From contig CAIOTH010000034.1 in NCBI GenBank assembly GCA_903861145.1, forward strand, positions 44,398-108,397: 64,000 nt of DNA, read 5' to 3'. Each line of letters opens with the position of its first letter. Position 1 is the first letter of the stretch. Below, piece after piece: positions 16,674 through 25,292 of the stretch. The DNA comes from an uncultured Bacteroidota bacterium. Lineage in GTDB: Bacteria > Bacteroidota > Bacteroidia > Chitinophagales > LD1. Both the position numbers and the translations under genes were made by a program. The notes beneath the pieces were generated by a model. That model searched no databases and had not been told where the DNA came from. It saw nothing but the letters and a program-made list of their open reading frames with translations.

Positions 16674-17591
16674 ATGCTTAAAACTATTTTAGTGTTGATT
16701 GTAACTATTGTGGTATTACCCATTGTGGCGTTTAAGTTCGACCAATCGCTTACCGTTGAGCAGTGGCACATGCTTAAAACGGCCTGCTATATCATGTTAG
16801 GAGTTGCTCTTGCATGCTTTATTACCGGCGAGCTAACGGGCAACTCGAGCCAGGTAGATAAGCTGTGGAGCATTGTACCCGTTGTATACGCATGGTATTT
16901 TGCTTATGCGGGAGCATGGAACCACCGGTTAATATTAATGGCCCTCGTGGTAACTGTTTGGGGTATCAGGTTGACATATAATTTTTCGCGTCGAGGGGCC
17001 TATAGCTGGAAATTCTGGACGGGTGAGGAGGATTATCGTTGGGCCATAGTAAGGCAAACGCCTTTGTTACAGGGGCGAATAAGATGGATGTTGTTTGATT
17101 TGTTTTTTATATGCCTGTATCAAAACACCTTGTTGCTAATGATTACTTTACCCATGGTTGTAAGTTGGCAGGGAAAAGACAAACCGCTAGGAGTGTCAGA
17201 TGCCACAATTGCCCTACTGTTTATAGGGTTTGTTGTAATTGAAACTATAGCCGATCAACAACAATGGAATTTTCAAAATAAAAAGCACGGCATTTTAAAA
17301 ACCGGTGAACAACTTAACGCTGAACAGGCCAATGGATTTATTAGTAGCGGCTTATGGGCTTTTGTGCGGCATCCCAACTATGCCGGTGAGCAGGCTATTT
17401 GGATAAGCTTTTATTTGTTTAGCGCAACCTGCACCGGGCGCCCGATTAACTGGAGCATGGCCGGGTGCCTTTTACTAATGGTGCTTTTTCAAAGCAGTTC
17501 GGATTTTAGTGAGGGGATATCTTCAAAAAAATACGCTGCCTATGCCGAATACAAAAAAAGAGTGGGCAGGTTTATTCCTAAATTTTGGTAG
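16674..17591 (+). CDS. DUF1295 membrane protein (steroid 5-alpha-reductase-like)
   Basis: The 305-residue protein has about seven membrane helices. The conserved C-terminal signature of the isoprenylcysteine methyltransferase / steroid-reductase group is present (GLWAFVRHPNYAGEQAIW), and GVRL-type WGIRLTYNFSRRG lies in the middle. DUF1295 proteins are probably membrane reductases or methyltransferases acting on lipid-like substrates; the reaction is not established for this group. A second catalytic-type stretch (YAAYAEYKKRVGRFIP) lies close to the C-terminus, as in relatives. It appears to be a single gene. Confidence 0.88.
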   Translation: MLKTILVLIVTIVVLPIVAFKFDQSLTVEQWHMLKTACYIMLGVALACFITGELTGNSSQVDKLWSIVPVVYAWYFAYAGAWNHRLILMALVVTVWGIRLTYNFSRRGAYSWKFWTGEEDYRWAIVRQTPLLQGRIRWMLFDLFFICLYQNTLLLMITLPMVVSWQGKDKPLGVSDATIALLFIGFVVIETIADQQQWNFQNKKHGILKTGEQLNAEQANGFISSGLWAFVRHPNYAGEQAIWISFYLFSATCTGRPINWSMAGCLLLMVLFQSSSDFSEGISSKKYAAYAEYKKRVGRFIPKFW

Positions 17592-17648
17592 CGTTTAGTG
17601 TAATTGATTCTATCGCGGCCCACATCAAAATACTTTATTTTCAATTGC

Positions 17649-17656
17649 TATTTTTG
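17649..17656 (+). promoter_or_regulatory. -7-type promoter element TATTTTTG
   Basis: A perfect TAnnTTTG match lies 28 nt before the start codon of the DUF4412 gene. No good -33 TTTG is seen at the usual spacing. Confidence 0.4.
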
Positions 17657-17683
17657 TCGGCATAAACTATAACAAAAACCACC

Positions 17684-18433
17684 ATGAAATTTACGACACT
17701 ATTATTGGCTGTACTGCTAAGCTATGGCGCATTTGCACAAGGGTTCTACTTTGAAATGAAAATGAGTTCGAGCAAACAGGGCGATATGGGCAATATGAAA
17801 GTATTCTCGCAGGATGGAAACACACGAAGCGAAATACATATGGGCACACCTATGGGCGCCATAGATATGGTTGCGCTTAACTTAAAGAGCACACCTAACC
17901 TGGTGTACATGGTTAACGAAAAGGATAAAACCTATTCGGAAACGGATGCCACCAAAAGCAGCCAATGGAAAGATAACTCGCAAGATGAATATGAAATTAC
18001 GGTGCTTGGGAAAGAGAAAGTAAACGGATATAACTCGACGCATGTTAAAGTAAAGCGTAAGGATTCGAAAATTGAAGAGGAGATGTGGACCAGTACAGAG
18101 ATTCCCGATTACGGTTCGTTCGAGATGGCCAAGACTAAGTTTACGGGTAGGGTAAACCTTATAAAGGCCCTAAAGGAAAAGGGCGTTGAGGGCTTTCCAA
18201 TCAGAATTAAAACAGCTGCCGGTGGTAACGATATGCAAATTGATTTTGTGAAGGCTGAGAAAAGAAGCAACCCGTCTTCCTTATTTAGCATTAGTGGGTA
18301 TACAAAATCGGCAAATGCTGCAATTGGCGGCATTGATATGAAAGAGGCGATGCAGAAGATGCAAAATATGACACCAGAGGAGCGCAAAGCATTTATAGAG
18401 CAAATGAAACAACAAACCCCGCAAAACCATTAA
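17684..18433 (+). CDS. DUF4412 domain-containing secreted protein
   Basis: This 249-residue protein has a signal peptide ending in GAFAQ. A beta-rich domain follows, with FYFEMKMSSSKQGDMG, Met-rich strands, and EMWTSTEIPDYG typical of DUF4412 proteins, which are common in Bacteroidota periplasm. The C-terminus is a Met- and Gln-rich helix (MQKMQNMTPEERKAFIEQMK). The molecular function is unknown; the fold is related to lipoprotein-carrier-like beta sheets. The nearest candidate terminator lies about 300 nt downstream. Confidence 0.8.
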   Translation: MKFTTLLLAVLLSYGAFAQGFYFEMKMSSSKQGDMGNMKVFSQDGNTRSEIHMGTPMGAIDMVALNLKSTPNLVYMVNEKDKTYSETDATKSSQWKDNSQDEYEITVLGKEKVNGYNSTHVKVKRKDSKIEEEMWTSTEIPDYGSFEMAKTKFTGRVNLIKALKEKGVEGFPIRIKTAAGGNDMQIDFVKAEKRSNPSSLFSISGYTKSANAAIGGIDMKEAMQKMQNMTPEERKAFIEQMKQQTPQNH

Positions 18434-18569
18434 GATTGAAGCGGTTACCTTGTACGGCTGCCGGGCCTAAAATTTTAAGCATAATGTTTTTGCATCTTAT
18501 TTTGAGCTGTTAACTGCAACGAAACCATGCAATTGATATACTTAACTTCGTTGCGTTGTTGTTTGAGGG

Positions 18570-18768
18570 TGATTGTATAGAGTCAAAAATGTCCAATCCG
18601 GTTATTTCGTTCGCTTCGTGTCAAAGCATTGAAATGGCCAAAAGTCCTCTCCTTGAGTCAGAGCAGGACCCAGCTTAAATAACAACCGGCTTTGCGTTAA
18701 ACCACCAAAGGTTTTTGCGCACCGCCTGAAGGGTGGAGTATCCTAACTGCTCCACCCTTATTTTTTTT
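18570..18768 (+). ncRNA. Candidate structured non-coding RNA ending in a strong terminator
   Basis: The 578-nt gap between 18433 and 19012 has no plausible protein gene, but it has a consistent fold on the + strand. CCGGTTATTT (18598-18607) pairs with AAATAA-CAA-CCGG (18677-18689), enclosing GTCCTCTC / GAGCAGGAC. After this come AAACC / GGTTT and the terminator. The next gene on this side is on the other strand, so this is not a leader. It could be an independent small RNA or a long 3' UTR of the DUF4412 gene. It matches neither tmRNA, RNase P RNA nor SRP RNA as I know them; 6S RNA is not excluded. The 5' end is a guess. Confidence 0.4.
18729..18768 (+). terminator. Strong Rho-independent terminator
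   Basis: A perfect 10-bp stem AAGGGTGGAG / CTCCACCCTT with an 11-nt loop is followed by A and eight T. The T tract lies only on the + strand side, so it ends a rightward transcript. Confidence 0.9.
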
Positions 18769-19011
18769 CTAAAAACCAGCGTAATATTTTAGTGAAGATT
18801 TGTTCTACGCCCTGATGCTACCGCGCATGTAAATGACGTCTTTGCTACGATGGCATTTTGTAGGGCAGCGGCACTTGAAAATGTAGTTATCTAATGGAGA
18901 ATGTATTTAATGCATGGCTTGCTACTTAAAGACACAGCGGAAGATTGCCGCGAACAATGACTCATTTATTTTTACAGGAATTATTCTCGCGATGACACCT
19001 GTTAGTGTGAA

Positions 19012-20541
19012 TTACAGGTCGAGTGGTAAGCCAAAGTAGCTTACGTATTCCTGAATGGCTTTAACCTGTACTGATTCAGGATTAATTTGTAGGGCCTTTT
19101 CGTAGGTTGATTTTAGCTTAATAAGGTATTGCTTGTTTTTACTGAGCAACCATTGCGATAGGTAATAACACGCGTTAATTTCTATCACATTGTCCTCATA
19201 AACGGGTTTGCCTTTGGTTACCCTTACAAACCTTTTATAGGTAGCTGCGCATTTATCATAAGCGCGCATTGAAAAATAGGCAATCATTAAAAACAGGAAA
19301 ATGCTATCGGCAGTACCTGCCAGGTTTATTTGCTGGTACGATATTAATACCGACTCCAGCTCCTCGGCGCCTTTTTTAATACCGTTTCCGCCCGATAAAA
19401 TCAGCAAGCCACTATAAACCAACTCAAGATTAATAAGGTCGTTTTTGTAATATTTTTCGAGACCCTTATTGCTTAGCATTTCCTTGCACTTTAAGGCCAG
19501 GGCATTTATTTCTTTCATTTCCTCGGCCGGTACAATTTTATAATAATCGGACCGGTGAACCTGGTGGTGATAAGTATTTAAATAGATAGAGGTTTTAAGC
19601 GCCATAGCAAACATCTCGGGTATGTTGAGATAGCTATTCCAGAATTTTACCGAGCTATAATGTTTGCGTAGCTCTTCAAAATCTTTGCGCCCTTCTTTAC
19701 TATTCAGGTCAACCATTGATGAGTTGAGCTTATAGAAGTTAAAGTTACTCTTCAAATCGAACGCAAACGGGAAAACCACATGAGGGTTGTTATCAATATC
19801 CTTATCAAGGTCGGTTATAAGCTTAAACATGGCAGGCTCCTTAAACTTTTCCGAATCGTGATAGTAGGTAGTATATATGTATGCGTATTTACCCAACAAC
19901 CTAACCGATGATGCCGGGTGGTTGTGATAACTTTGAAAAAGATTTTTGTAATGCTCCAGGGTCTCAGGCGTTACCGATGGATTAAGTGATATATTAAGAT
20001 GTAACCTTAATGCCGACATGATACCGGCGCCTATTTTTTCCCACTCATAGGCTTCGTCGAGCGCATAGGTATATTTTACACCCACAGCATTATCCTTCAT
20101 TAAGAAGGCCTGCTGTATGAAGAACTTAAGTACATAAATGCGGGTGGTAAAGTCTTCTATCTTTTCAGCAATATCTAAAAGCAGCTTTGCCAAAAAATTG
20201 GCGTGCTCAATTTCGCCCTGGTTAATTAATCGTTGCAGCAACGAATATTTAGGTGTTAAATACGAAGGATAATTTATAGCTAAATCGGAAGAAAGCTTAA
20301 AGGTATATGAGGCAAGCTGGTTAAAATTTAAACGGTCGTTTTTTTCGTAACCACCATATACTTTTTTGCAAAGGCCTTCGTGGGTATCAAATGCAGGAAG
20401 TTTTTTACGTATGTGCTGCGAAAGCTTAAGCGGTAAATGAGCCTTTACTTCTTCAAGATATGCGGTAAACTGCTGATAATGAAAATCATCAAGCAGGTAA
20501 ATAAATTTTTGAATAGTAAGCAGGTCTGAGGTTTGGACCAT
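19012..20541 (-). CDS. Large helical-repeat hypothetical protein
   Basis: The 509-residue protein is almost entirely alpha-helical, with paired helices resembling divergent TPR/alpha-solenoid repeats (for example YLLDDFHYQQFTAYLEEV, LILSGGNGIKKGAEELESVL and YEKALQINPESVQVKAI near the C-terminus). No signal peptide, membrane segment or catalytic motif is seen, so it is a cytoplasmic scaffold or regulator. I have no named family for it. A stem-loop lies in its probable 5' untranslated region. Confidence 0.75.
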   Translation of the reverse strand: MVQTSDLLTIQKFIYLLDDFHYQQFTAYLEEVKAHLPLKLSQHIRKKLPAFDTHEGLCKKVYGGYEKNDRLNFNQLASYTFKLSSDLAINYPSYLTPKYSLLQRLINQGEIEHANFLAKLLLDIAEKIEDFTTRIYVLKFFIQQAFLMKDNAVGVKYTYALDEAYEWEKIGAGIMSALRLHLNISLNPSVTPETLEHYKNLFQSYHNHPASSVRLLGKYAYIYTTYYHDSEKFKEPAMFKLITDLDKDIDNNPHVVFPFAFDLKSNFNFYKLNSSMVDLNSKEGRKDFEELRKHYSSVKFWNSYLNIPEMFAMALKTSIYLNTYHHQVHRSDYYKIVPAEEMKEINALALKCKEMLSNKGLEKYYKNDLINLELVYSGLLILSGGNGIKKGAEELESVLISYQQINLAGTADSIFLFLMIAYFSMRAYDKCAATYKRFVRVTKGKPVYEDNVIEINACYYLSQWLLSKNKQYLIKLKSTYEKALQINPESVQVKAIQEYVSYFGLPLDL

Positions 20542-20560
20542 AGTTTTTAAGACGAATGAG

Positions 20561-20599
20561 TTAGCCCTTAAAGTTCATGGGTTTTAAAGGGTGGGCTAA
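20561..20599 (-). promoter_or_regulatory. Stem-loop upstream of the helical-repeat gene
   Basis: TTAGCCC (20561) pairs with GGGCTAA (20593-20599). An alternative pairing CCCTTAAA / TTTAAAGGG uses overlapping bases. It lies 20-58 nt upstream of the start codon at 20541, so it could be a 5' UTR structure or an operator-like inverted repeat. There is no T tract. Confidence 0.35.
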
Positions 20600-20795
20600 T
20601 TTAGGCAAACCTATATCAATTACAAATCTATTATAGCGGCATTAATTTGACTATTAACCTATTCATTTAGGCGGTTTACCGCTTTTGGGCCCAATCACAT
20701 CATCTTATTCTCGAAGCCCGATAATGTTAATACAGACATATATAAGGCACTAACTTCGAATTATAAACGAAGGCGCTAATAGCAATTACAATATT

Positions 20796-21128
20796 ATGGA
20801 AACCGAAACAATACGCAGGCTTACAAAAGCCATTGAAACAAGACTGGTTGTCGCCTTTAATTACAACGACCGCGAAAATCATATTGTAGAGCCCTTTACC
20901 TTAGGCGTGCATAAAGATACAGGGCGATACGTACTGAGGTGTTATGGAAACTTACCTACGCACAATTCGGATAACCCGGAGAGCTGGAAATTGTTTGAAT
21001 TAGAAAAGATAGAACAGTTGCAGGTAATGCCCATTATTGCCAAAGATGAGCGTATTGGCTACGAGGCATTGGATAGGGAAATGTCGGAAATAATATCGTT
21101 TACGCTTCCTAACCGGCGATTCAAATAG
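20796..21128 (+). CDS. WYL-domain-like small protein
   Basis: The 110-residue protein has the pattern of a lone WYL domain: IETRLVVAFNYNDREN, a following VEPFTLGVH, YVLRCYGN, and a final WKLFELEKIEQLQV. WYL domains bind nucleic acid or nucleotide ligands and usually follow a helix-turn-helix; here no DNA-binding domain is present. Such stand-alone versions occur in Bacteroidota. It is a single gene with no close same-strand partner before it. Confidence 0.7.
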   Translation: METETIRRLTKAIETRLVVAFNYNDRENHIVEPFTLGVHKDTGRYVLRCYGNLPTHNSDNPESWKLFELEKIEQLQVMPIIAKDERIGYEALDREMSEIISFTLPNRRFK

Positions 21129-21229
21129 GCTTATTCTCTCGCATTAAAAGCCAGTCATATTTACTTAAGTCAATTACCGCAAAGCCGAAAGGTAGCAATG
21201 CTTTTGTATTTTGGTGCCAAATTTGAAGG

Positions 21230-21913
21230 ATGAGTGAAGTGCCATTAGAGATACTTTATGAAGACAACCACATTATTGCTATTAATAAGCCTGTGGGCGT
21301 AATGGTGCAAAGCGATAAGGCTGGCAATATTGGGTTGGATGATATGGTTAAGGAGTACCTGCGCGTAAAGTATAACAAAAAAGGGGAGGCGTTTTTAGGT
21401 GTGGCCCACCGTATTGACCGGCCGGTAAGCGGGGTGGTGGTTTTTGCAAAAAGAAGCAAACCGTTAAAGCGCCTGAATGAAATGTTCAGGGAGAAAGAAA
21501 TACAAAAAACATATTGGGCGGTAGTGGCAAACAGGCCCGATAAGATGGAGGGGCATTTGCTGCATTGGCTAAAAAAAAATGAGCAAAAGAATATTTCGCA
21601 TGCGTATGAGCTGGAGGTAAAAGGAGCTTTGAAGAGCGAGTTGGATTATAAATGGATTAAGAGCCTGGACAACTATCATTTGCTTGAAATAAATCCTCAT
21701 ACCGGGCGACATCATCAGATTAGAGTGCAGCTTTCAAAAATGGGATGGCCCATTAAAGGTGATGTAAAATATGGCGCAAGACGTGGCAATACCGATGGTA
21801 GCATACACCTGCATGCACGTAAAATACGGTTTAAACACCCGGCAACCGATGAGATGATTGAAATAGTTGCCCCCGCGCCCCAAACTGATAGCATTTGGAA
21901 GGCAGTTTCGTAA
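21230..21913 (+). CDS. RluA-family pseudouridine synthase
   Basis: The 227-residue enzyme has the RluA motif HRIDRPVSG with catalytic D63. PHTGRHHQIRVQLSKMG and the downstream GDVKYGA complete the active site. It isomerises uridine to pseudouridine in rRNA or tRNA. There is no S4 domain, as in the short RluA/RluC-like group found in Bacteroidota. The target position cannot be read from the sequence. A weak hairpin follows. Confidence 0.92.
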   Translation: MSEVPLEILYEDNHIIAINKPVGVMVQSDKAGNIGLDDMVKEYLRVKYNKKGEAFLGVAHRIDRPVSGVVVFAKRSKPLKRLNEMFREKEIQKTYWAVVANRPDKMEGHLLHWLKKNEQKNISHAYELEVKGALKSELDYKWIKSLDNYHLLEINPHTGRHHQIRVQLSKMGWPIKGDVKYGARRGNTDGSIHLHARKIRFKHPATDEMIEIVAPAPQTDSIWKAVS

Positions 21914-21945
21914 AGCAATGAAAATCATATAGTTGATTTTAAAAT

Positions 21946-21968
21946 GGCATTTATTTAATGCCTTATAT
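21946..21968 (+). terminator. Weak hairpin after the pseudouridine synthase gene
   Basis: GGCATT / AATGCC forms a 6-bp stem with a 5-nt loop, followed by TTATATT. It is 33 nt after the stop codon. The stem is short, so the assignment is uncertain. Confidence 0.4.
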
Positions 21969-22118
21969 TACAATATTATGGCCCATACTGTTTGTTATGA
22001 CGGAAGTCATTTTTATTCCAGAGCCCGATTATCTTATTTTGTATAAAATATGGGGAAGATAAACCAGTGCGCCCCTCGCAGTAATTAAACTATATTCGCA
22101 AACTAACGAATTTGACCC

Positions 22119-22790
22119 ATGAGAAAGTTTAACCTAATTAATTCGCTTTTTGTCCTTGCAGTATTGTGGTCGGCTATTGTAATTAGCGGCTGCAAAAAGG
22201 AGCCTGTTGTAACGCCGGTAAAAACGGTTAGCGCAATAGCGGTTGAACCTGCTGATTCGGCAAATTTTATTAAGGGCTATTTGGGCGATGAGCCTATAAA
22301 GTTTGAGGGGAATGCCCTTTCGTATAATTCGTATGTTGATCCTGATAGCGCACACCAGGGAGGAACCGGCCATGATTATGATTCTTATTACATGAGTGGT
22401 TCTAAATGGGTAACTCTTTCGGGTACGGGTTTAACATCATACGCTACCAATGCTTCGGTTGAAATACGTAGCCTTGCGGTACGTGTTTTTGTTACACCAA
22501 TTGCTGCAACTTCAATTACCTACTATAACTTATTGGGTCAGGCCACCTACGCATTTGCTGATGGTGACAACTCTAACGCCGGGGCTTATGTATCGATACA
22601 TGATAAAAACGGTGTGCTTTGGACTTCGACCGGCGACCAGGATGGAAGCACTTTAACCATTACCAGCCGCGGTGCTAATATGAATACTTACACCGTCGTG
22701 TCAGGAACTATTTCATGCAAAATGTACGACCACACCGGCAACGTTAAGCAACTTACAGGCGCTAAGTTTACTGCGGCTTTAGGTATATAA
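22119..22790 (+). CDS. Putative lipoprotein, beta-rich
   Basis: The 223-residue protein has a lipoprotein signal (LFVLAVLWSAIVISGCKK) with the lipidated cysteine at about residue 25. A beta-rich mature domain follows, with repeated Ser/Thr/Tyr strands and no cysteine pairs except one near the end. A hypothetical surface or outer-membrane-associated role is likely. No known family is recognised. A strong terminator follows, so it is monocistronic. Confidence 0.7.
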   Translation: MRKFNLINSLFVLAVLWSAIVISGCKKEPVVTPVKTVSAIAVEPADSANFIKGYLGDEPIKFEGNALSYNSYVDPDSAHQGGTGHDYDSYYMSGSKWVTLSGTGLTSYATNASVEIRSLAVRVFVTPIAATSITYYNLLGQATYAFADGDNSNAGAYVSIHDKNGVLWTSTGDQDGSTLTITSRGANMNTYTVVSGTISCKMYDHTGNVKQLTGAKFTAALGI

Positions 22791-22810
22791 TTTAGCACTC
22801 AAAATATTGA

Positions 22811-22848
22811 ATGCCTGCTCTTTTAAATAGAGCAGGCATTTTTGTTTT
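22811..22848 (+). terminator. Terminator of the lipoprotein gene
   Basis: A perfect 11-bp stem ATGCCTGCTCT / AGAGCAGGCAT with a 7-nt loop runs into TTTTTGTTTTT, 20 nt after the stop codon. Confidence 0.9.
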
Positions 22849-22930
22849 TGGGTATCCGATTCAAACTCAAGTATGTTTTGCACGTGGTAAATACAGAGTT
22901 AGCGGGTGGAGAATACAAACAGCCTACCAC

Positions 22931-22968
22931 CCCGCCCTTCGGGCGCCCCTCCTTAAAAAAAGGAGGGG
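22931..22968. repeat. Double hairpin of the dispersed-repeat type
   Basis: CGCCC-TTC-GGGCG (22933-22945) is followed at once by CCCCTCCTT / AAGGAGGGG (22946-22968). This closely resembles a short intergenic repeat found in many Bacteroidota genomes; that identification is from memory. Its T/A-flanked second stem could act as a terminator. Confidence 0.55.
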
Positions 22969-23365
22969 ATGAATACAAAAACAAACGGGCAGTTATGCGC
23001 ACCCTGCCTATAAGTTTTTACATAAGCTATTTAGAGTATGCTTACCTTTGTAATTAAGATTTGAGAGCGTTAAAGCCCGGTGGGATTGTTGTTTGAAATA
23101 GTGTTGAAAATGATTTTAGGGTGAAAGGCGATAGCCTTAGGGGCCAGGGCGTTTAGCACGGGAGAAAAAGGTTACACTTTTTAATAGACCCTGAACCCAA
23201 AATTTTAGAACCAGGAAGGATACAAAAACCCGACAAATTCTATGCGTCAATGTGGGCTCAGCGTTTTGTAGAGACACTAAAGCACCAACGAATAGTTATT
23301 TAAATAAATATGTTGTGAAATTCACCAGCGGCTTTATTGTCAAGTGATTATAAAAACTGACTTTG

Positions 23366-23400
23366 GAAAAAGTACACAAAAGTACACCGAATTTATTTTT
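23366..23400 (+). repeat. 35-bp dispersed repeat, copy 1
   Basis: GAAAA-R-GTACACAAAAGTACACCGAAT-W-TATTTTT (split for reading) occurs here and, inverted, at 58897-58931, with two mismatches over 35 bp. The core is a direct repeat of GTACAC separated by AAAA. The copies lie 35.5 kb apart in intergenic DNA. Confidence 0.75.
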
Positions 23401-23423
23401 TGGTGGAAGACCTAAAATCGCGA

Positions 23424-25025
23424 TTAATTAACTTTCTCGATGGTGTAATACAGGAAAACACGATCTTTTAACGGGTACTTGCTACCGGGGCAGGGGTCGT
23501 CGTTCATACCACTTTGTGGTGAGCTTGTTATATGGTCGATTTTACCGAGGTTATTATAGTTGTGTAGTTTGCTGGTTTGGCCATAGGTATCATCGAGACA
23601 GCCTTGTAACCACATGTGCCAAAACGAAAAGATGTTGTTTTTAAAGAAACGTTTTGTTTTATGGTTGCAGGGTGATGCAGGGTCGAGCAGGTTGCCCATT
23701 AGACCGTCAATACCATCTACCTCCCAGCCGTTCATAAAAACCCTGAAGCTTTTGCCGCGGGGCACGTAAACGGTAAACTCATTATTGAGGTTCCAGTGAT
23801 GCTTGTATGTTCTACCCAGGCCCTTACTTAAAATCTTACCCTTTTTGCCGCAAAACTCGTTCAGAAAAATCCAATCGTTACCTACATTGGCAAACATGCG
23901 TATTTCGGCTTTGGTAAGAATTTCATCAATCTTTTTAAACCAAATTTTGTTCAATTTTACCTTGTAAATATCTACCGGCATATCACCGGCAATGCCTTTA
24001 CCTTCATCCCAGTACGCGTATAACGAGCGGGCATAAATTTCAAGATCGTTGGCATTTTTTGTTTTCCATGGTATGGTAATGTGGATGCTGCCAGAATCTT
24101 CATTGAGCTCAATCATCTCATAAGCCGAAAAGTTATCGCCCTTATGAGTAGTTAGCTGGTAACGAAGATGAGCAGCAGGTGAGGGGCGTTGTATATCGAG
24201 TTTTATGGTAACCTCATAATCTTTGCTGGTCATATTTACACGCTGTACAAACTTAGGGGCATTGTAGCGATTGTTTATGAGCGCGCTGCCATCGCCGCTG
24301 GCAAACATATCTATGCGCGTTGCAAATTTTACGGAGCTATCACCAATAATTACCCGTTCGGGCAAACCACGTTTAATGGCAATAAACCGCGGTGGGTGAA
24401 TTTCGGTTTCGGCGGGCGGATGGCCGCGGTCCCAAATATATTGACCTTCAACATGTGCCCAGTCACCGGTGGCGGGCCAGTTCCAGATGATGTCGCCCAT
24501 TTCATGACCGGCACTGAAAAAACCACCACTTCTGCCTTCTTCATTATCGGCACTCAGCGGGTTTTTTTTATTGCCCATTGCCAGGCCACTTTCCCATTCA
24601 ATACCAATGGCATTTTTCAAAACGGTATCGTTGCCATTGGGCCGGGCATAAACTAAAAAGGGTAACAGATTGGTGTAGCGGTTGTCGTCGGTTTTATCAG
24701 GGATAATATTAAAATCCATGTCGTGCGAATAGTGATAAAAGGGCAGATCCTCTTCACTAACATGTGGCCCATCGGTACCATCTGTAGCGTTAAAAGCTAT
24801 TTTCCCCTCTACAATAGCGATATAGTTTTTGTCTACTACAGGCAACCACGAGGGGAGGATAACACCAATGTCATACGCTGCCTTTTTCTTGAAGACTATG
24901 AAGGTGTCCTTACATGCTGAAAAACCCTCCTCGCTTTGAGTTGAGCACGGGTGAGACTTAAGAGGATATTGAGCCTGCGAGCAGTTATAGACCAGAACCA
25001 ATAAACCGAATGCAATTTTTTTCAT
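23424..25025 (-). CDS. Secreted hypothetical protein, 533 residues
   Basis: The ATG at 25025 begins MKKIAFGLLVLVYNCSQAQ, a signal peptide; the upstream 63 nt of open frame is probably untranslated. The mature part is beta-rich with many Trp/Tyr/Asp and several cysteines (NEFCGKKG, DPASPC, QGCLDD). Stretches such as HHWNLNNEFTVYVPRGKSF suggest a carbohydrate-binding-like fold. No catalytic signature is recognised. It is flanked by the MFS transporter gene, 267 nt upstream on the same strand. Location is periplasmic or extracellular; function unknown. Confidence 0.65.
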   Translation of the reverse strand: MKKIAFGLLVLVYNCSQAQYPLKSHPCSTQSEEGFSACKDTFIVFKKKAAYDIGVILPSWLPVVDKNYIAIVEGKIAFNATDGTDGPHVSEEDLPFYHYSHDMDFNIIPDKTDDNRYTNLLPFLVYARPNGNDTVLKNAIGIEWESGLAMGNKKNPLSADNEEGRSGGFFSAGHEMGDIIWNWPATGDWAHVEGQYIWDRGHPPAETEIHPPRFIAIKRGLPERVIIGDSSVKFATRIDMFASGDGSALINNRYNAPKFVQRVNMTSKDYEVTIKLDIQRPSPAAHLRYQLTTHKGDNFSAYEMIELNEDSGSIHITIPWKTKNANDLEIYARSLYAYWDEGKGIAGDMPVDIYKVKLNKIWFKKIDEILTKAEIRMFANVGNDWIFLNEFCGKKGKILSKGLGRTYKHHWNLNNEFTVYVPRGKSFRVFMNGWEVDGIDGLMGNLLDPASPCNHKTKRFFKNNIFSFWHMWLQGCLDDTYGQTSKLHNYNNLGKIDHITSSPQSGMNDDPCPGSKYPLKDRVFLYYTIEKVN

Positions 25026-25292
25026 GTAGGTAAGGAAGACAAATATAAGTGCGAATGCGTTAAGGTGTGAATGCGCTAAGGTTAACACATGTTACTTGTA
25101 ACCTAAACCATACTTGTAGCGTAAACATAATTACTAAAACCAGCACCCATGATACAAATTGACCCAGTAGCACCACATTGGCCGGTTGAGGACAAACGTC
25201 AGATTTAATACCGGAGCTTTTCAGGCAGAGCAGGCTTAATTGCCCTGCATAGGGCCTGAAAAGCTTTAATTTTTTTAAAGTTTCCGCTTCAA

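Larger units (their letters stand above)
22849..23423. other. Gene-free interval with hairpin repeats
   Basis: About 575 bp lie between the terminator and the opposite-strand gene ending at 23424. No coding frame here looks like protein; the short frame from 22842 to 23057 has no protein-like composition and runs over hairpins. It holds a double hairpin and, near its right end, one copy of a 35-bp repeat, listed separately. Nothing else is seen. Confidence 0.6.

Noticed and set aside
18540..18770. tmRNA or RNase P RNA as identity for the structured region
   Set aside because: No tRNA-like end, no tag-coding frame and no conserved RNase P cores are seen.
22931..22968. CRISPR-like array from the double hairpin
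   Set aside because: No regularly spaced repeats or spacers; only two adjacent stems. No cas gene is seen anywhere in the window.
22842..23057. 71-residue open frame after the lipoprotein terminator
   Set aside because: It runs through hairpin repeats, has no start context and no protein-like composition.
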